Source: Nocardia kruczakiae NBRC 101016
GTDB taxonomy: Bacteria; Actinomycetota; Actinomycetes; Mycobacteriales; Mycobacteriaceae
Assembly (NCBI RefSeq): GCF_001612965.1
Contig: NZ_BDBL01000010.1
Coordinates: forward strand, 62,001 to 126,000
Direction: 5' to 3'
DNA length: 64,000 bases
Position numbers and translations under genes: made by a program. Below, piece by piece: positions 7,058 to 14,725 of this stretch. The notes below the pieces were generated by a model that saw nothing but the letters and a program-made list of their open reading frames with translations, was not told the origin of the DNA and ran no database searches. Position 1 is the first letter of the stretch, and every line of letters begins with the position of its first letter.

Positions 7058-8797
7058 CTAGGAAGCGTTCCCCTCCCGGCTGCGCTCCACCGTCTGACCC
7101 GGTCGCAGCACCGTCCCGCAGTCACCGGTCTTCTGGTAGTCGGACAACAGATGCGGCAGGACCTCGCTCGAGTACCGGCGCAGTTGCGCGAGTTGTCTGT
7201 CGCCGCGCACCACATCCTTGCGGACCCAGTCCTCGTCCGGGCTGGCGATGTTCTGCGACTGCTGGATCCGGTAGTAGTCGCGGTCCATGCGCGGATCGAC
7301 GGTGAGTCCGTTCCGCATCCAGACGCCGTGGGTGTGGACGAACGTGGGCTTCAGGTCCTCGAAGACGTAGTCGGACAGGCCGATGTCGGCCTTGCCCGCG
7401 TAGATGTCCGCGATCCGCGCGTCGGCGAGCCCGGCCATATCGATCAGCCGGAGCCGGGAGGTCAGTGCGCTTCCGCCCATGTCGGGCGCCAGCAGTGTGC
7501 CCTGCTGCAGGTCGAGAATGTCGGCGTAGCCGTTGAAGTAGCGCCCGAAGCGAAACGCTATCCAGCACAACGGGATATCCGAGTCGGCCCGATAGGATTG
7601 CGCGGCATCCGCCAGGGCCACCCCGGAGGGGATCATGGCGGCGACCAGCGTCAGCGCGACCAGCGCCCTTCCCCGGGCGCGCAGCCGGGCCAGCACCTCC
7701 GTCGCCGAGAGCACGACGACCAGCGCGGCGAGCGCCCACACCGGAGTGGCGAACCGGAACTGCCCCATCCAATCCGGTTGCAGCACACAGTAGCCCGTTA
7801 TCGCCAGCGTCAGCGGAACCAGCAGGGCGACCAGGCCGTGACGAATTCTGCCCGGGCCTGCCAGGGCGAATCCGACCACGCCGACGGCCGCGACCACGGC
7901 GGGCGCGCCCGCATACTGCACCAGATCGCCGGCCCTGGTCAGGTCGTGCACGGTCGGCATCGCCTGATTCTTGGCGACCGCCGTATTCGCGACGAGACGG
8001 CCGAACTCGGTGATCCGCCACACCAGATACGCCCCGAACGGAATCGCGAACGCCACAACGGAATACACCACGTGACGCACGGCGACGGGCCAGGTGGCAC
8101 GACGAACGAGGATCACCGAAACCAGCGGGTACGCGGCGAGGTAGATCAGGCCGTCGGGTCGGGTCAACGCCGCGAATGCCGCTATCGCACCGGCGGTTAC
8201 GGCCACGGTGGGTGTCCACAATCGCTCGTCCAGCACCCCGAGGAACAGGCGGACGCCGAGAGCACAGGCCGCCAAGGCGAACAGCGAGTTCTCCAGGCCG
8301 GAGAAACACCAGATCACGAACGATGGAATCGCGGCGAGCACCGCACCGGTGACGAAGGTCACCACCGCGGGCCATCGCGACACCCGTCGCGCGGCGACGT
8401 AGCAGCAGAGCAGGATCCCGGCGCAGCACAGTGCCGCGATCGCCTTGGGGTAGAAGACGAAATCGGGAATGCCGAACAGGGAGCCGGAGTCGAACAGGCC
8501 GCACCATTTGCCGAGCACCAGCACCGCGAGCCAGGTGGGATCGGAGAATCCTTCCACCGGTTGCGCCCCGGGTTGCAGGACCGGCCCCGCACCGTCGGCG
8601 ACGCTGCGTGCGTAGGCGAACGTGATTCCGGCGTCGTCGACCAGCCAGATGCCGTACTGCGCCGCCTGCCACACCAGTAACAGCACGCCGCTCGTCACCG
8701 CGGCCGCCGCGCCCCACCATGATCGCCCGCGTCGCTGCCGCGGGTTCTCCCGCTGCGGGCCGGTGGTTTCCGGCCGCGCTGCTACTACCTCAACCAT
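7058..8797 (-). CDS. GT-C-like integral membrane protein (AftB-like)
   Basis: A 579-residue protein with about ten hydrophobic segments followed by a soluble C-terminal domain of roughly 180 residues. The first periplasmic loop has WLVDDAGITFAYARSVADG, carrying the paired acidic residues typical of GT-C polyprenyl-phosphate-sugar transferases. Overall organisation resembles mycobacterial arabinofuranosyltransferase AftB, which adds terminal arabinose to cell-wall arabinan from decaprenyl-phosphoarabinose. I infer a cell-envelope glycosyltransferase role; the exact donor and acceptor cannot be read from the sequence. Confidence 0.65.
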   Translation of the reverse strand: MVEVVAARPETTGPQRENPRQRRGRSWWGAAAAVTSGVLLLVWQAAQYGIWLVDDAGITFAYARSVADGAGPVLQPGAQPVEGFSDPTWLAVLVLGKWCGLFDSGSLFGIPDFVFYPKAIAALCCAGILLCCYVAARRVSRWPAVVTFVTGAVLAAIPSFVIWCFSGLENSLFALAACALGVRLFLGVLDERLWTPTVAVTAGAIAAFAALTRPDGLIYLAAYPLVSVILVRRATWPVAVRHVVYSVVAFAIPFGAYLVWRITEFGRLVANTAVAKNQAMPTVHDLTRAGDLVQYAGAPAVVAAVGVVGFALAGPGRIRHGLVALLVPLTLAITGYCVLQPDWMGQFRFATPVWALAALVVVLSATEVLARLRARGRALVALTLVAAMIPSGVALADAAQSYRADSDIPLCWIAFRFGRYFNGYADILDLQQGTLLAPDMGGSALTSRLRLIDMAGLADARIADIYAGKADIGLSDYVFEDLKPTFVHTHGVWMRNGLTVDPRMDRDYYRIQQSQNIASPDEDWVRKDVVRGDRQLAQLRRYSSEVLPHLLSDYQKTGDCGTVLRPGQTVERSREGNAS

Positions 8798-8823
8798 TCA
8801 CCGAAACCCATACTCGAAAGATT

Positions 8824-8860
8824 CGCCAAGGGGCACAACAACTTTTGCGGCCCCTCGGCG
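8824..8860 (-). terminator. Stem-loop after the sigma operon
   Basis: CGCCaAGGGGC pairs with GCCCCTcGGCG, giving 11 bp with one mismatch and a 15-nt loop. It lies downstream of the 88-residue membrane protein gene and just before the GT-C gene on the same strand. It may end the sigma-factor transcript or act in the GT-C leader. No long U-tract is present. Confidence 0.35.
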
Positions 8861-8954
8861 AGTACTGCCACAGCTGTCGGTCGATCTTGAATCCGCGTGC
8901 CGACGGCTGTCAATCCGGCGAGACCGGCCAGAGATGGGGAAGGGTGTGTAGCGG

Positions 8955-9221
8955 TTACACGCGCACCCGGCACTGTCCTTGCGTGCACTGTCGTTCGATT
9001 CTGCCGCGCGACACCGTCTGCGCCAGGCCGATCAGCCAGCAGGTGGGGCAGCCGCGCAGCGCGACCACACCGGCCGGCAGCAGGAGCAGGACGGCCGGCC
9101 CCGCGGCGGGGAGCAGCGCGATCGATCCAGCGATCAGGCCGAACCCGAGCAACCCGCGTGCCAGGTGAACGGGGACCGAGCGGCTGGCGAACGTCTTCTG
9201 TTGTCCGGCACCGTTCGTCAT
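8955..9221 (-). CDS. Small two-helix membrane protein, cysteine-rich C-terminus
   Basis: An 88-residue protein with a hydrophobic hairpin (about residues 18-62), then GCPTCW and a tail with RQCTQGQC. The CxxC and CxxxC pairs could bind a metal or form disulfides. The fold recalls DUF2892-type small membrane proteins but I do not recognise it firmly. Its ATG overlaps the sigma factor's TGA stop (ATGA), so translation is coupled. As the only sizeable membrane partner of the ECF sigma factor it could act in signal sensing, but it has no recognisable anti-sigma domain. Confidence 0.7.
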   Translation of the reverse strand: MTNGAGQQKTFASRSVPVHLARGLLGFGLIAGSIALLPAAGPAVLLLLPAGVVALRGCPTCWLIGLAQTVSRGRIERQCTQGQCRVRV

Positions 9222-9772
9222 GGCCGCACCCCCCGATCCGGCATCCCGAGTTCGACGCGAACTGCCGCGCGCGCTCGGTGCAGCCTGGATTTCATCGCCG
9301 CCGTGCTCAATCCGAGCGTGCGGGCGACCATGCTGCCAGGCAGGCCCTGCACATCACGCATGATGAGGACCCGACGCTGATCGGCGGGCAGGGCGGCGAT
9401 CGCGCCGGCGACCCGCTCGATGTCCAGCCGGGCCAGCACATCGTCCTCCGCCGACGCCGCCGCGATCTCCGCGTCCGGTTCCCGGTGCGCGACGGTGCGT
9501 ATCCGCCGCAAGCACTCGTTGCGCACGATGCGGAACATCCACGAGGCCAGCGCGCCCGCCGCCCGCAGCGTGCCGATCTTGCGGAACAGGACCAGCATCG
9601 CCTCCTGCGCGGCGTCCTCGGCGTCCTGACTGGTCGCGCACAAGGAATGAGCGAAGCGCTGAACGTGGGGATAGGAACCGGAAACCAACGCGGCGATGGC
9701 GGACTCGTCGCCGTCGCGGGCCGCCGCGACCAGATGTTCCTCGGGCCACGCCGATCGCGTGCACTCAGCCAC
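9218..9772 (-). CDS. ECF-type RNA polymerase sigma factor
   Basis: A 184-residue sigma-70 family factor. Region 2 spans about residues 25-90 (FAHSLCATSQDAEDAAQEAMLV). Region 4 spans about 120-175 (ALPADQRRVLIMRDVQGLPG and AAMKSRLHRARAAV). It would direct RNA polymerase to a small regulon. I chose GTG 9772 because GGAGG lies 7 nt upstream and the domain begins directly after; the longer open frame runs through the divergent promoter region. The first 8 nt overlap a 29-codon ORF upstream, and its stop overlaps the next gene, so three ORFs are translationally coupled. No standard anti-sigma gene is adjacent. Confidence 0.85.
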   Translation of the reverse strand: MAECTRSAWPEEHLVAAARDGDESAIAALVSGSYPHVQRFAHSLCATSQDAEDAAQEAMLVLFRKIGTLRAAGALASWMFRIVRNECLRRIRTVAHREPDAEIAAASAEDDVLARLDIERVAGAIAALPADQRRVLIMRDVQGLPGSMVARTLGLSTAAMKSRLHRARAAVRVELGMPDRGVRP

Positions 9773-9854
9773 GGTTACGCCTCCGTCGCAGGACCAGCAT
9801 GCAGCTGCACAGTAGTACGGCCGCGACCACCGCGGCGATGACGGCGACAACCAT
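9765..9854 (-). CDS. 29-residue membrane microprotein upstream of the ECF sigma factor
   Basis: ATG 9854 is preceded by AAGGAG with about 5-6 nt spacing, an excellent ribosome-binding site. The ORF encodes about 22 hydrophobic residues (rich in Val, Ala and Leu, with Cys16 and Cys18) followed by the basic tail RRRRNRG. It then stops 8 nt inside the sigma gene's start. This is the layout of a single-pass membrane peptide with a cytoplasmic basic tail, coupled to sigma translation. Function is unknown; it may be a regulator of the sigma factor or a coupling leader ORF. It is too short for domain matching. Confidence 0.6.
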   Translation of the reverse strand: MVVAVIAAVVAAVLLCSCMLVLRRRRNRG

Positions 9855-10052
9855 GTCGACTCCTTCGATTCCGCGGGCCCCTTGCCCGCACGGATATGAG
9901 AGCGGTCGCGGACGGGAAAGGATTCACGTTGTTTTCGCGTCAGGGTGCCGAGGCCGGTCGGGCGATGACCCGCCGGTTCCCGGGCGATTCGCTGACCGGC
10001 GGGTACCGTGCCGATAGCGGATGCGGCGGATATCGCGGAAGGAACGGGGTCG

Positions 10053-10721
10053 ATGGCGGCAGTGTCGGATACCGTCCCCGAATTGCTGCGCGCGCTGGAT
10101 CTGACCGGTGTGTTCGCCAACGCGATGCTCGGCGGGGCGGTGGCGCGCACGTTCCGGTTCGACCCGATCGGATTCGCCGTCCTGGCCACCGCGTCGGGGC
10201 TGGGCGGCGGCATCATCCGCGACACGCTGCTGCAGCGGGGGACGCCGGTGGCGCTGGTCGACTACACCTACCTGCTGACCGCTTTGTTCGGCGCGCTGAT
10301 CGCCTTCGCGTTCCGCTTCGAGGGCCGGTTGTGGGATCGGCTGTTTCCCTGGGTGGACGCGCTGGCGCTGGGCTGCTGGGCGGCGGTCGGTGCGCAGAAG
10401 ACACTCGAAGTCGGGCTCGGGTGGTTGCCGGCGGTCTTGCTGGGGACGACGACGGCGGTCGGTGGCGGAGTGGTTCGCGATATCGCCGTGGGGCGGGTGC
10501 CGACGATTTTCGGGGGTAACACGCTGTATGCCACGTGTGCGCTGCTGGCTAGTGCGACACTGGTGATCATCTGGTATTCCGGGCATGTGACGGCGGGGTC
10601 GATCGCGGCGACCGTGGTCGGAGCGGGGTTGTGCCTGCTGGCGCGGTGGCGGGGATGGATGTTGCCCGAGCAGATGAGTTGGCCGGAGCGGTTGCGTTAC
10701 GGACGGCGAAAGGAGAGGTAA
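10053..10721 (+). CDS. TRIC-type cation channel family protein
   Basis: A 222-residue membrane protein with two repeats of the TRIC/UPF0126 module. These show in LGGGIIRDTLLQRGTPVAL and the second-copy VGGGVVRDIAVGRVPTIFG, each a Gly-rich kinked helix followed by R-D. Prokaryotic TRIC proteins form trimeric monovalent-cation channels in the inner membrane. ATG 10053 follows GGAAGGAAC; an in-frame GTG at 10008 is an alternative start. The stop overlaps the start of the M20 hydrolase (TAATG), indicating an operon. Confidence 0.85.
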   Translation: MAAVSDTVPELLRALDLTGVFANAMLGGAVARTFRFDPIGFAVLATASGLGGGIIRDTLLQRGTPVALVDYTYLLTALFGALIAFAFRFEGRLWDRLFPWVDALALGCWAAVGAQKTLEVGLGWLPAVLLGTTTAVGGGVVRDIAVGRVPTIFGGNTLYATCALLASATLVIIWYSGHVTAGSIAATVVGAGLCLLARWRGWMLPEQMSWPERLRYGRRKER

Positions 10722-11983
10722 TGGCCTCGACTGCGCAGGAAGCGGCGGTACTGGCCGGGCTGGACGGAATCGGTGGGTGGCAGGACGAGTTCTACCGCGA
10801 CCTGCACGCCAATCCGGAACTGTCGCATCAGGAGCACCGCACCGCCGGACTGATAGCCGAAAAGTTACGGTCGTGGGGGTACGAGGTGCACGAGGGTGTC
10901 GGCGGGACCGGGGTGGTCGGGATCCTGCGGAACGGGGACGGCTCCGGAGTTCTGCTTCGCGCCGATATCGACGCCCTGCCGGTGCGGGAGGCGACCGGAT
11001 TGCCCTATGCCAGTTCGGTTTCCGCCACCGACGCCGGCGGTCACGAGGTGCCGGTGATGCATGCCTGCGGCCACGACGTGCACGTGACCTGCCTGCTCGG
11101 CGCGGCGCAACTGTTCGCCGAACACACCGATCACTGGCAGGGCACGCTCGTCGCACTGTTCCAGCCCGCCGAGGAGGTCGGCGACGGGGCGCGCGGGATG
11201 GTCGAGGACGGTCTGGCCGAGCTGGCGCCGAAGGTCGATGTCGCGCTGGGCCAGCATGTCCTGCCCGCACCTGCCGGCATCGTCGGAACCGGCAGCGGGC
11301 CGATGCTGGCGGCCGCCGACAGTATGCGGATCACCGTCTACGGGCGCGGCGGGCACGGGTCGATGCCGCAGGCGACCGTCGATCCGGTGGTGCTGGCGTC
11401 GATGATCGTGCTGCGGCTGCAGATGGTGGTCTCGCGCGAGGTGGCGCCGACCGAGACCGCGGTGCTGACCGTCGGCAGCATCACCGCCGGAACCAAGAGC
11501 AATGTCATCTCCGATCATGCTGTGCTGCAACTGAATGTGCGCACCTACAGCGAATCGACCCGCACCACGATCCTCGACGCGATCCGCCGGATCGTCACCG
11601 CCGAATGCCAGGCCTCGAACTCCCCGAAGGACCCGGAATTCGAACTGTTCGACCGATTCCCGGTGACCGACAACGACGCCGATACCACCCGCCGAGTCGC
11701 GGCCGCGTTCACCACCCACTTCGGCGACCGCGCCGTGGAACTGCCACGGCAAAGTGCCAGTGAGGATTTCAGCGATATCCCGAACGCCCTCGGCGTGCCG
11801 TACACCTATTGGGGAGTGGGCGGCATCGACCCGGAGACGTTCCAGGCAGCGGCGAAGGCGGGACGGATAGCCCAGGACATCCCGTTCAACCACTCGCCGT
11901 CCTTCGCCCCCGTCATCGAGCCCACGTTGCGGACCGGGACCGAAGCACTGGTCGTGGCCGCGCTGGCGTGGTTGGGGAAGTAG
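10721..11983 (+). CDS. M20 family metallo-amidohydrolase
   Basis: A 420-residue enzyme of the peptidase M20/HipO amidohydrolase group. It cleaves N-acyl or amide bonds of amino-acid conjugates using two metal ions. Visible motifs are GVLLRADIDALPVRE, MHACGHDVH (metal ligands) and FQPAEEVGDGARGM (catalytic Glu pair), followed by a dimerisation domain. The start is secured by AAAGGAG and a TAATG overlap with the TRIC gene. The stop is 1 bp from the convergent pyrophosphatase-like gene. The substrate is unknown. Confidence 0.9.
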   Translation: MASTAQEAAVLAGLDGIGGWQDEFYRDLHANPELSHQEHRTAGLIAEKLRSWGYEVHEGVGGTGVVGILRNGDGSGVLLRADIDALPVREATGLPYASSVSATDAGGHEVPVMHACGHDVHVTCLLGAAQLFAEHTDHWQGTLVALFQPAEEVGDGARGMVEDGLAELAPKVDVALGQHVLPAPAGIVGTGSGPMLAAADSMRITVYGRGGHGSMPQATVDPVVLASMIVLRLQMVVSREVAPTETAVLTVGSITAGTKSNVISDHAVLQLNVRTYSESTRTTILDAIRRIVTAECQASNSPKDPEFELFDRFPVTDNDADTTRRVAAAFTTHFGDRAVELPRQSASEDFSDIPNALGVPYTYWGVGGIDPETFQAAAKAGRIAQDIPFNHSPSFAPVIEPTLRTGTEALVVAALAWLGK

Positions 11984-11984
11984 G

Positions 11985-12365
11985 TCACGGCCGGACGATG
12001 ACGTAGCAGCCGACCTCCTCCTGGAACTCGACGGCGGCAGCGATCGCGTCGTCGTCGAGAACCTCGCTGTCGCTGGGGATTACGACCAGCTTGTCGTCGT
12101 CGTCGAAGAGCCGGTGGACGATCGCGATGCAGGTTCCCGTCGCAGTGGAGAGTGGGACCGTCGGCCCCAGGAAGTAGGCGTCGAGTTCCTTACCGTCGGG
12201 CGCGAGCGTGCCCGGGACGAACCCGTAGTTCGTCGTATACCGGAACCCGCAGGTCGGGTGGGTGCTTCCGTACGGGCGGTCGAAGGTGAGGGCGACCGCC
12301 TTACCGAGGAACGGGCGAGCCAACGCGAGTGATCGGGATTCGGCGAGCTTTTTCGGGCCGGTCAT
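11985..12365 (-). CDS. Inorganic-pyrophosphatase-family protein, divergent
   Basis: A 126-residue protein matching the soluble inorganic pyrophosphatase fold in part: FDRPYGSTHP, YTTNYGFVPGTLAPDG and ELDAYFLG. True family-I enzymes are about 160-175 residues and carry a DxDPxD metal-binding signature. Here it reads DGKELD, lacking the second Asp. Activity on pyrophosphate is therefore doubtful; the protein may hydrolyse another phosphoanhydride or have a non-catalytic role. ATG 12365 follows TAACCT and 6 nt, so it is probably leaderless. Confidence 0.75.
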   Translation of the reverse strand: MTGPKKLAESRSLALARPFLGKAVALTFDRPYGSTHPTCGFRYTTNYGFVPGTLAPDGKELDAYFLGPTVPLSTATGTCIAIVHRLFDDDDKLVVIPSDSEVLDDDAIAAAVEFQEEVGCYVIVRP

Positions 12366-12371
12366 CGGCCG

Positions 12372-12377
12372 AGGTTA
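12372..12377 (-). promoter_or_regulatory. -10 box of leaderless pyrophosphatase-like gene
   Basis: TAACCT on the minus strand, 6 nt before ATG 12365. Confidence 0.5.
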
Positions 12378-12406
12378 TCGAATCCGGCGCCGCGCCGATG
12401 GCGACA

Positions 12407-12880
12407 TCAGTTGTCTGCGTGTGATTCTCGGCGTTCGTATCGGGTGCGGGCGATGTGGTGGGCGCGCTGGAGGAGGTCGGTGACCGTGGTGGCGGTCTGC
12501 AAGCCCGGGTTCACTACGGCGAGCCAGCCCTGGGCGCCGTAGACGGGGTGAGGGAACAGGGTGTCGGAGATGCTCGGGTCGGCCGGGTACGCGGCGTGGT
12601 CGCGCGGGGTGTGGCCGGTGAGCTCGGTGAATGCCTCTGTGCCCGCGAAGATGTTGAGGCGGAAGGTGTTCGGGCGGTCCAGGCAAGATGATTCGTCGTC
12701 CGGGTAGTTCTTGGTGACGATGGTGGCGAAGGGCTGGGTGCGGGGTACTACGCCGTCGGGGGCGTAGTAGAAGAAGGTGTCGCCCCAGCTGATGTCGGGG
12801 GTGCCGTCGCCCGGCCGGGGGGTCAGCGTCAGCACGCCGCCGAGCTTTTCGACGAATTCGATGATCTCGTTGATCTCCAT
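12407..12880 (-). CDS. DUF6194 family protein
   Basis: A 157-residue protein that looks like the actinobacterial DUF6194 family: an acidic N-terminal helix (INEIIEFVEKLGG), WGDTFFYYAPDG, and PFATIVTKNYPDDESSCLDR. Similar proteins are often described as having a YjbR/CyaY-like or DUF1801-like small alpha/beta fold, and are of unknown function. It is cytoplasmic with no signal. It is divergent from the MerR regulator 62 bp away, which makes it a possible target of that regulator. Confidence 0.7.
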   Translation of the reverse strand: MEINEIIEFVEKLGGVLTLTPRPGDGTPDISWGDTFFYYAPDGVVPRTQPFATIVTKNYPDDESSCLDRPNTFRLNIFAGTEAFTELTGHTPRDHAAYPADPSISDTLFPHPVYGAQGWLAVVNPGLQTATTVTDLLQRAHHIARTRYERRESHADN

Positions 12881-12942
12881 GGCTCTAGCGTTTCATTCAT
12901 GTGCTTGTGGAGACTTCATCTACGAGAAGGGCAGCTCGGCTA

Positions 12943-13671
12943 GTGGCAAGTCGCAAAACCGCTGTTCTACGGACCGTGGATGTGGCGCGGCGAGCCGGCT
13001 GTTCCGTTCAGCAGGTGCGCAACCTCGAACGGGACGGTGTATTGCCCGCGGCCGAGCGTGGTCCGTCCGGGTATCGCACATACCGTGAGGTGCATGTGCT
13101 GTCGGCTCGCGCGTATCGGCTGGTGGCGGCGGCCGTCGGGCCGGCCGAGGCGAGAGTTGTTCTGCGCGAGGCACATTCCGGGCAGCGGTTGCCCGTACTG
13201 ATGGATGCCGCGCACGCCCGCCTCGATGCGCAACGCCGGGAACTGCGGCTGGCGCAGCGAGCGGCCGAAGCGATCGCGGAGGAACCGATCGGGGATGCGG
13301 AGCCCGCCGACTCGATGACGGTGTCGGAACTGGCGGGCGCGCTCGGTGTGCGGCCGTCGACACTGCGGCACTGGGATGCGGAAGGGGTGGTCGTGCCCGG
13401 CCGGGCCGGTGCGCGCGGTGCGCGGCTGTACGCGCCGGAGGATGTGCGCGATGCGCGGATCGCGCATCAGCTCCGGCTCGCCGGATATCGCATTCCGGCA
13501 CTGCGCGAGCTGCTGTCCGCCCTGCGAACCTTTCGAGGTGGTGACGTGTCGGGCGCACTCGCCGCGCGGGAGGCCGAGATCGACGCACGCTCCTGGGCGT
13601 TGTTCGAGGCGGCCGCGCTGCTGTTCCGGATCGTCTCCCCGTCCGGCGACGACTCCGTCGAGATCGGATGA
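12943..13671 (+). CDS. MerR family regulator with two HTH domains
   Basis: A 242-residue protein with an N-terminal MerR helix-turn-helix (about residues 8-60, VDVARRAGCSVQQVRNLERD) and a second one (about 125-190, MTVSELAGALGVRPSTLRHW). A helical effector part follows each. The double-MerR layout suggests a monomer carrying both half-site readers. GTG 12943 is preferred because of an upstream AGAAGG; GTG 12901 is an in-frame alternative. It could regulate the divergent DUF6194 gene. Confidence 0.85.
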   Translation: MASRKTAVLRTVDVARRAGCSVQQVRNLERDGVLPAAERGPSGYRTYREVHVLSARAYRLVAAAVGPAEARVVLREAHSGQRLPVLMDAAHARLDAQRRELRLAQRAAEAIAEEPIGDAEPADSMTVSELAGALGVRPSTLRHWDAEGVVVPGRAGARGARLYAPEDVRDARIAHQLRLAGYRIPALRELLSALRTFRGGDVSGALAAREAEIDARSWALFEAAALLFRIVSPSGDDSVEIG

Positions 13672-13900
13672 ATGGTCGCCGGCGTGTGTTTCCCCGGTCG
13701 GCTACGGATCGATTGCCGGAGACCGGCCCGGTCCATGTGTCGCTCGGCCGCCGCCGATCCTGTGCGCGGGCAGGCGCGGCGGCGGCCGATCCGGCGAGTT
13801 CACCCGCGCGGCAAGGTCTCGTCCATAGTCGCGGCCCCGGGGAAGCGGGTTGCCTGTGCAGGGAGGTGGGGCTCTCTCGCCGGCAACCCCCGAGTGCTGC

Positions 13901-14320
13901 TCACGACACGGGTGCGTCCGAGGCGATCTCCGGTGCCAAAGGCGCGATGGCGCCGATGATTTCGCCGAGGGTCGGCTCCTGAACCCCGGCGGCCACCAGG
14001 GCGTCGGTGAGGTGGGCCGCCACGAGGGTGAAGTGGTGCATGGTGATGCCCCGGCCCTGGTGCACCTGCTTCATCGGGGCGCCGGTATACGGCTCGGGAC
14101 CCCCGAGGGCGGCGGCGAAGAATTCCACCTGGCGCCCCTTCAACCGCGACATATTCGTGCCGGTGAAGAAGCCGGCGAGTTCCTCGTCGGCGAGGACTCG
14201 GACGTAGAAGTCCTCGACGACGGTTTCCAATGCCTCGTGCCCGCCGATCTGCTCGTAGATCGACGGAGCGGGCGCGGGCGGGGCTGCGGACGATTTCGAG
14301 AAAAGTGACGAGATTCGCAT
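13901..14320 (-). CDS. glbN: Group I truncated haemoglobin (trHbN-like)
   Basis: A 139-residue haem protein. The 2/2 globin fold is visible from [20 protein letters not shown] (helices A-B with Tyr B10) through the Gly-rich turns to [15 protein letters not shown], which holds the proximal His. Group I truncated haemoglobins bind O2 and NO and typically detoxify nitric oxide. A short, low-complexity Ser/Ala/Pro extension precedes the globin domain. It is convergent with the MerR gene across a 229-bp gap with nothing recognisable. Confidence 0.88.
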   Translation of the reverse strand: MRISSLFSKSSAAPPAPAPSIYEQIGGHEALETVVEDFYVRVLADEELAGFFTGTNMSRLKGRQVEFFAAALGGPEPYTGAPMKQVHQGRGITMHHFTLVAAHLTDALVAAGVQEPTLGEIIGAIAPLAPEIASDAPVS

Positions 14321-14725
14321 GAAAACAGGAAATCAGCGGCGTGTTTCACCTCCGTTAGTTGTGTGTCGCCGACGGATTGCCCTGTGTAGAAAGGCGGTTG
14401 CTCCGATCTCACCAACGCCGCGGGTTGGCTGCGAGGTTTCTCTCGCTGCGATGACGAGCGAGCGGGCCGGATGTGCGCCCGGCCGGCTGCCTCGGCCTTC
14501 GTGCGCGCCGCGCGGTCGGCCGCCTAATCGTCGCGCGCGCTGCGCAGTCCGCCGCCTGGAACTTCGTGCGCGCCGTATGACCGGCCGCCCCGCATAGGAC
14601 TTCTGCAGCGCCAGGCTGCGCCCGGACGTCGGGGTGGTGGGTGATGGTGACGCGCGGGGCTCATCCCGGTGCGCGAATCCGGCGCCGTGACGCCGGTACC
14701 CGCGCAAGCTCCGCGGCGCACGCGA
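14321..14725. other. 405-bp gap with imperfect GC-rich repeats, no confident gene
   Basis: No ORF here has a start site, codon pattern or family resemblance that convinces me. The 14-mer CTTCGTGCGCGCCG occurs at 14497-14510 and 14562-14575, each followed by a variant of CGGTCGGCCGCC. This gives a degenerate duplication of about 65 bp. The promoter of the haemoglobin gene must lie at the left end. Confidence 0.4.

Noticed and set aside
6983..8680. A 565-codon plus-strand frame opposite the GT-C-like gene
   Set aside because: Low-complexity Arg/Gln/His/Gly-rich composition and no start signal; it is a shadow of the clear membrane protein on the other strand.
14319..14597. 92-codon plus-strand ORF after the haemoglobin gene
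   Set aside because: Arg/Pro/Cys-rich with no domain. Its ATG starts on the complement of the haemoglobin start codon and it has no convincing ribosome-binding site.
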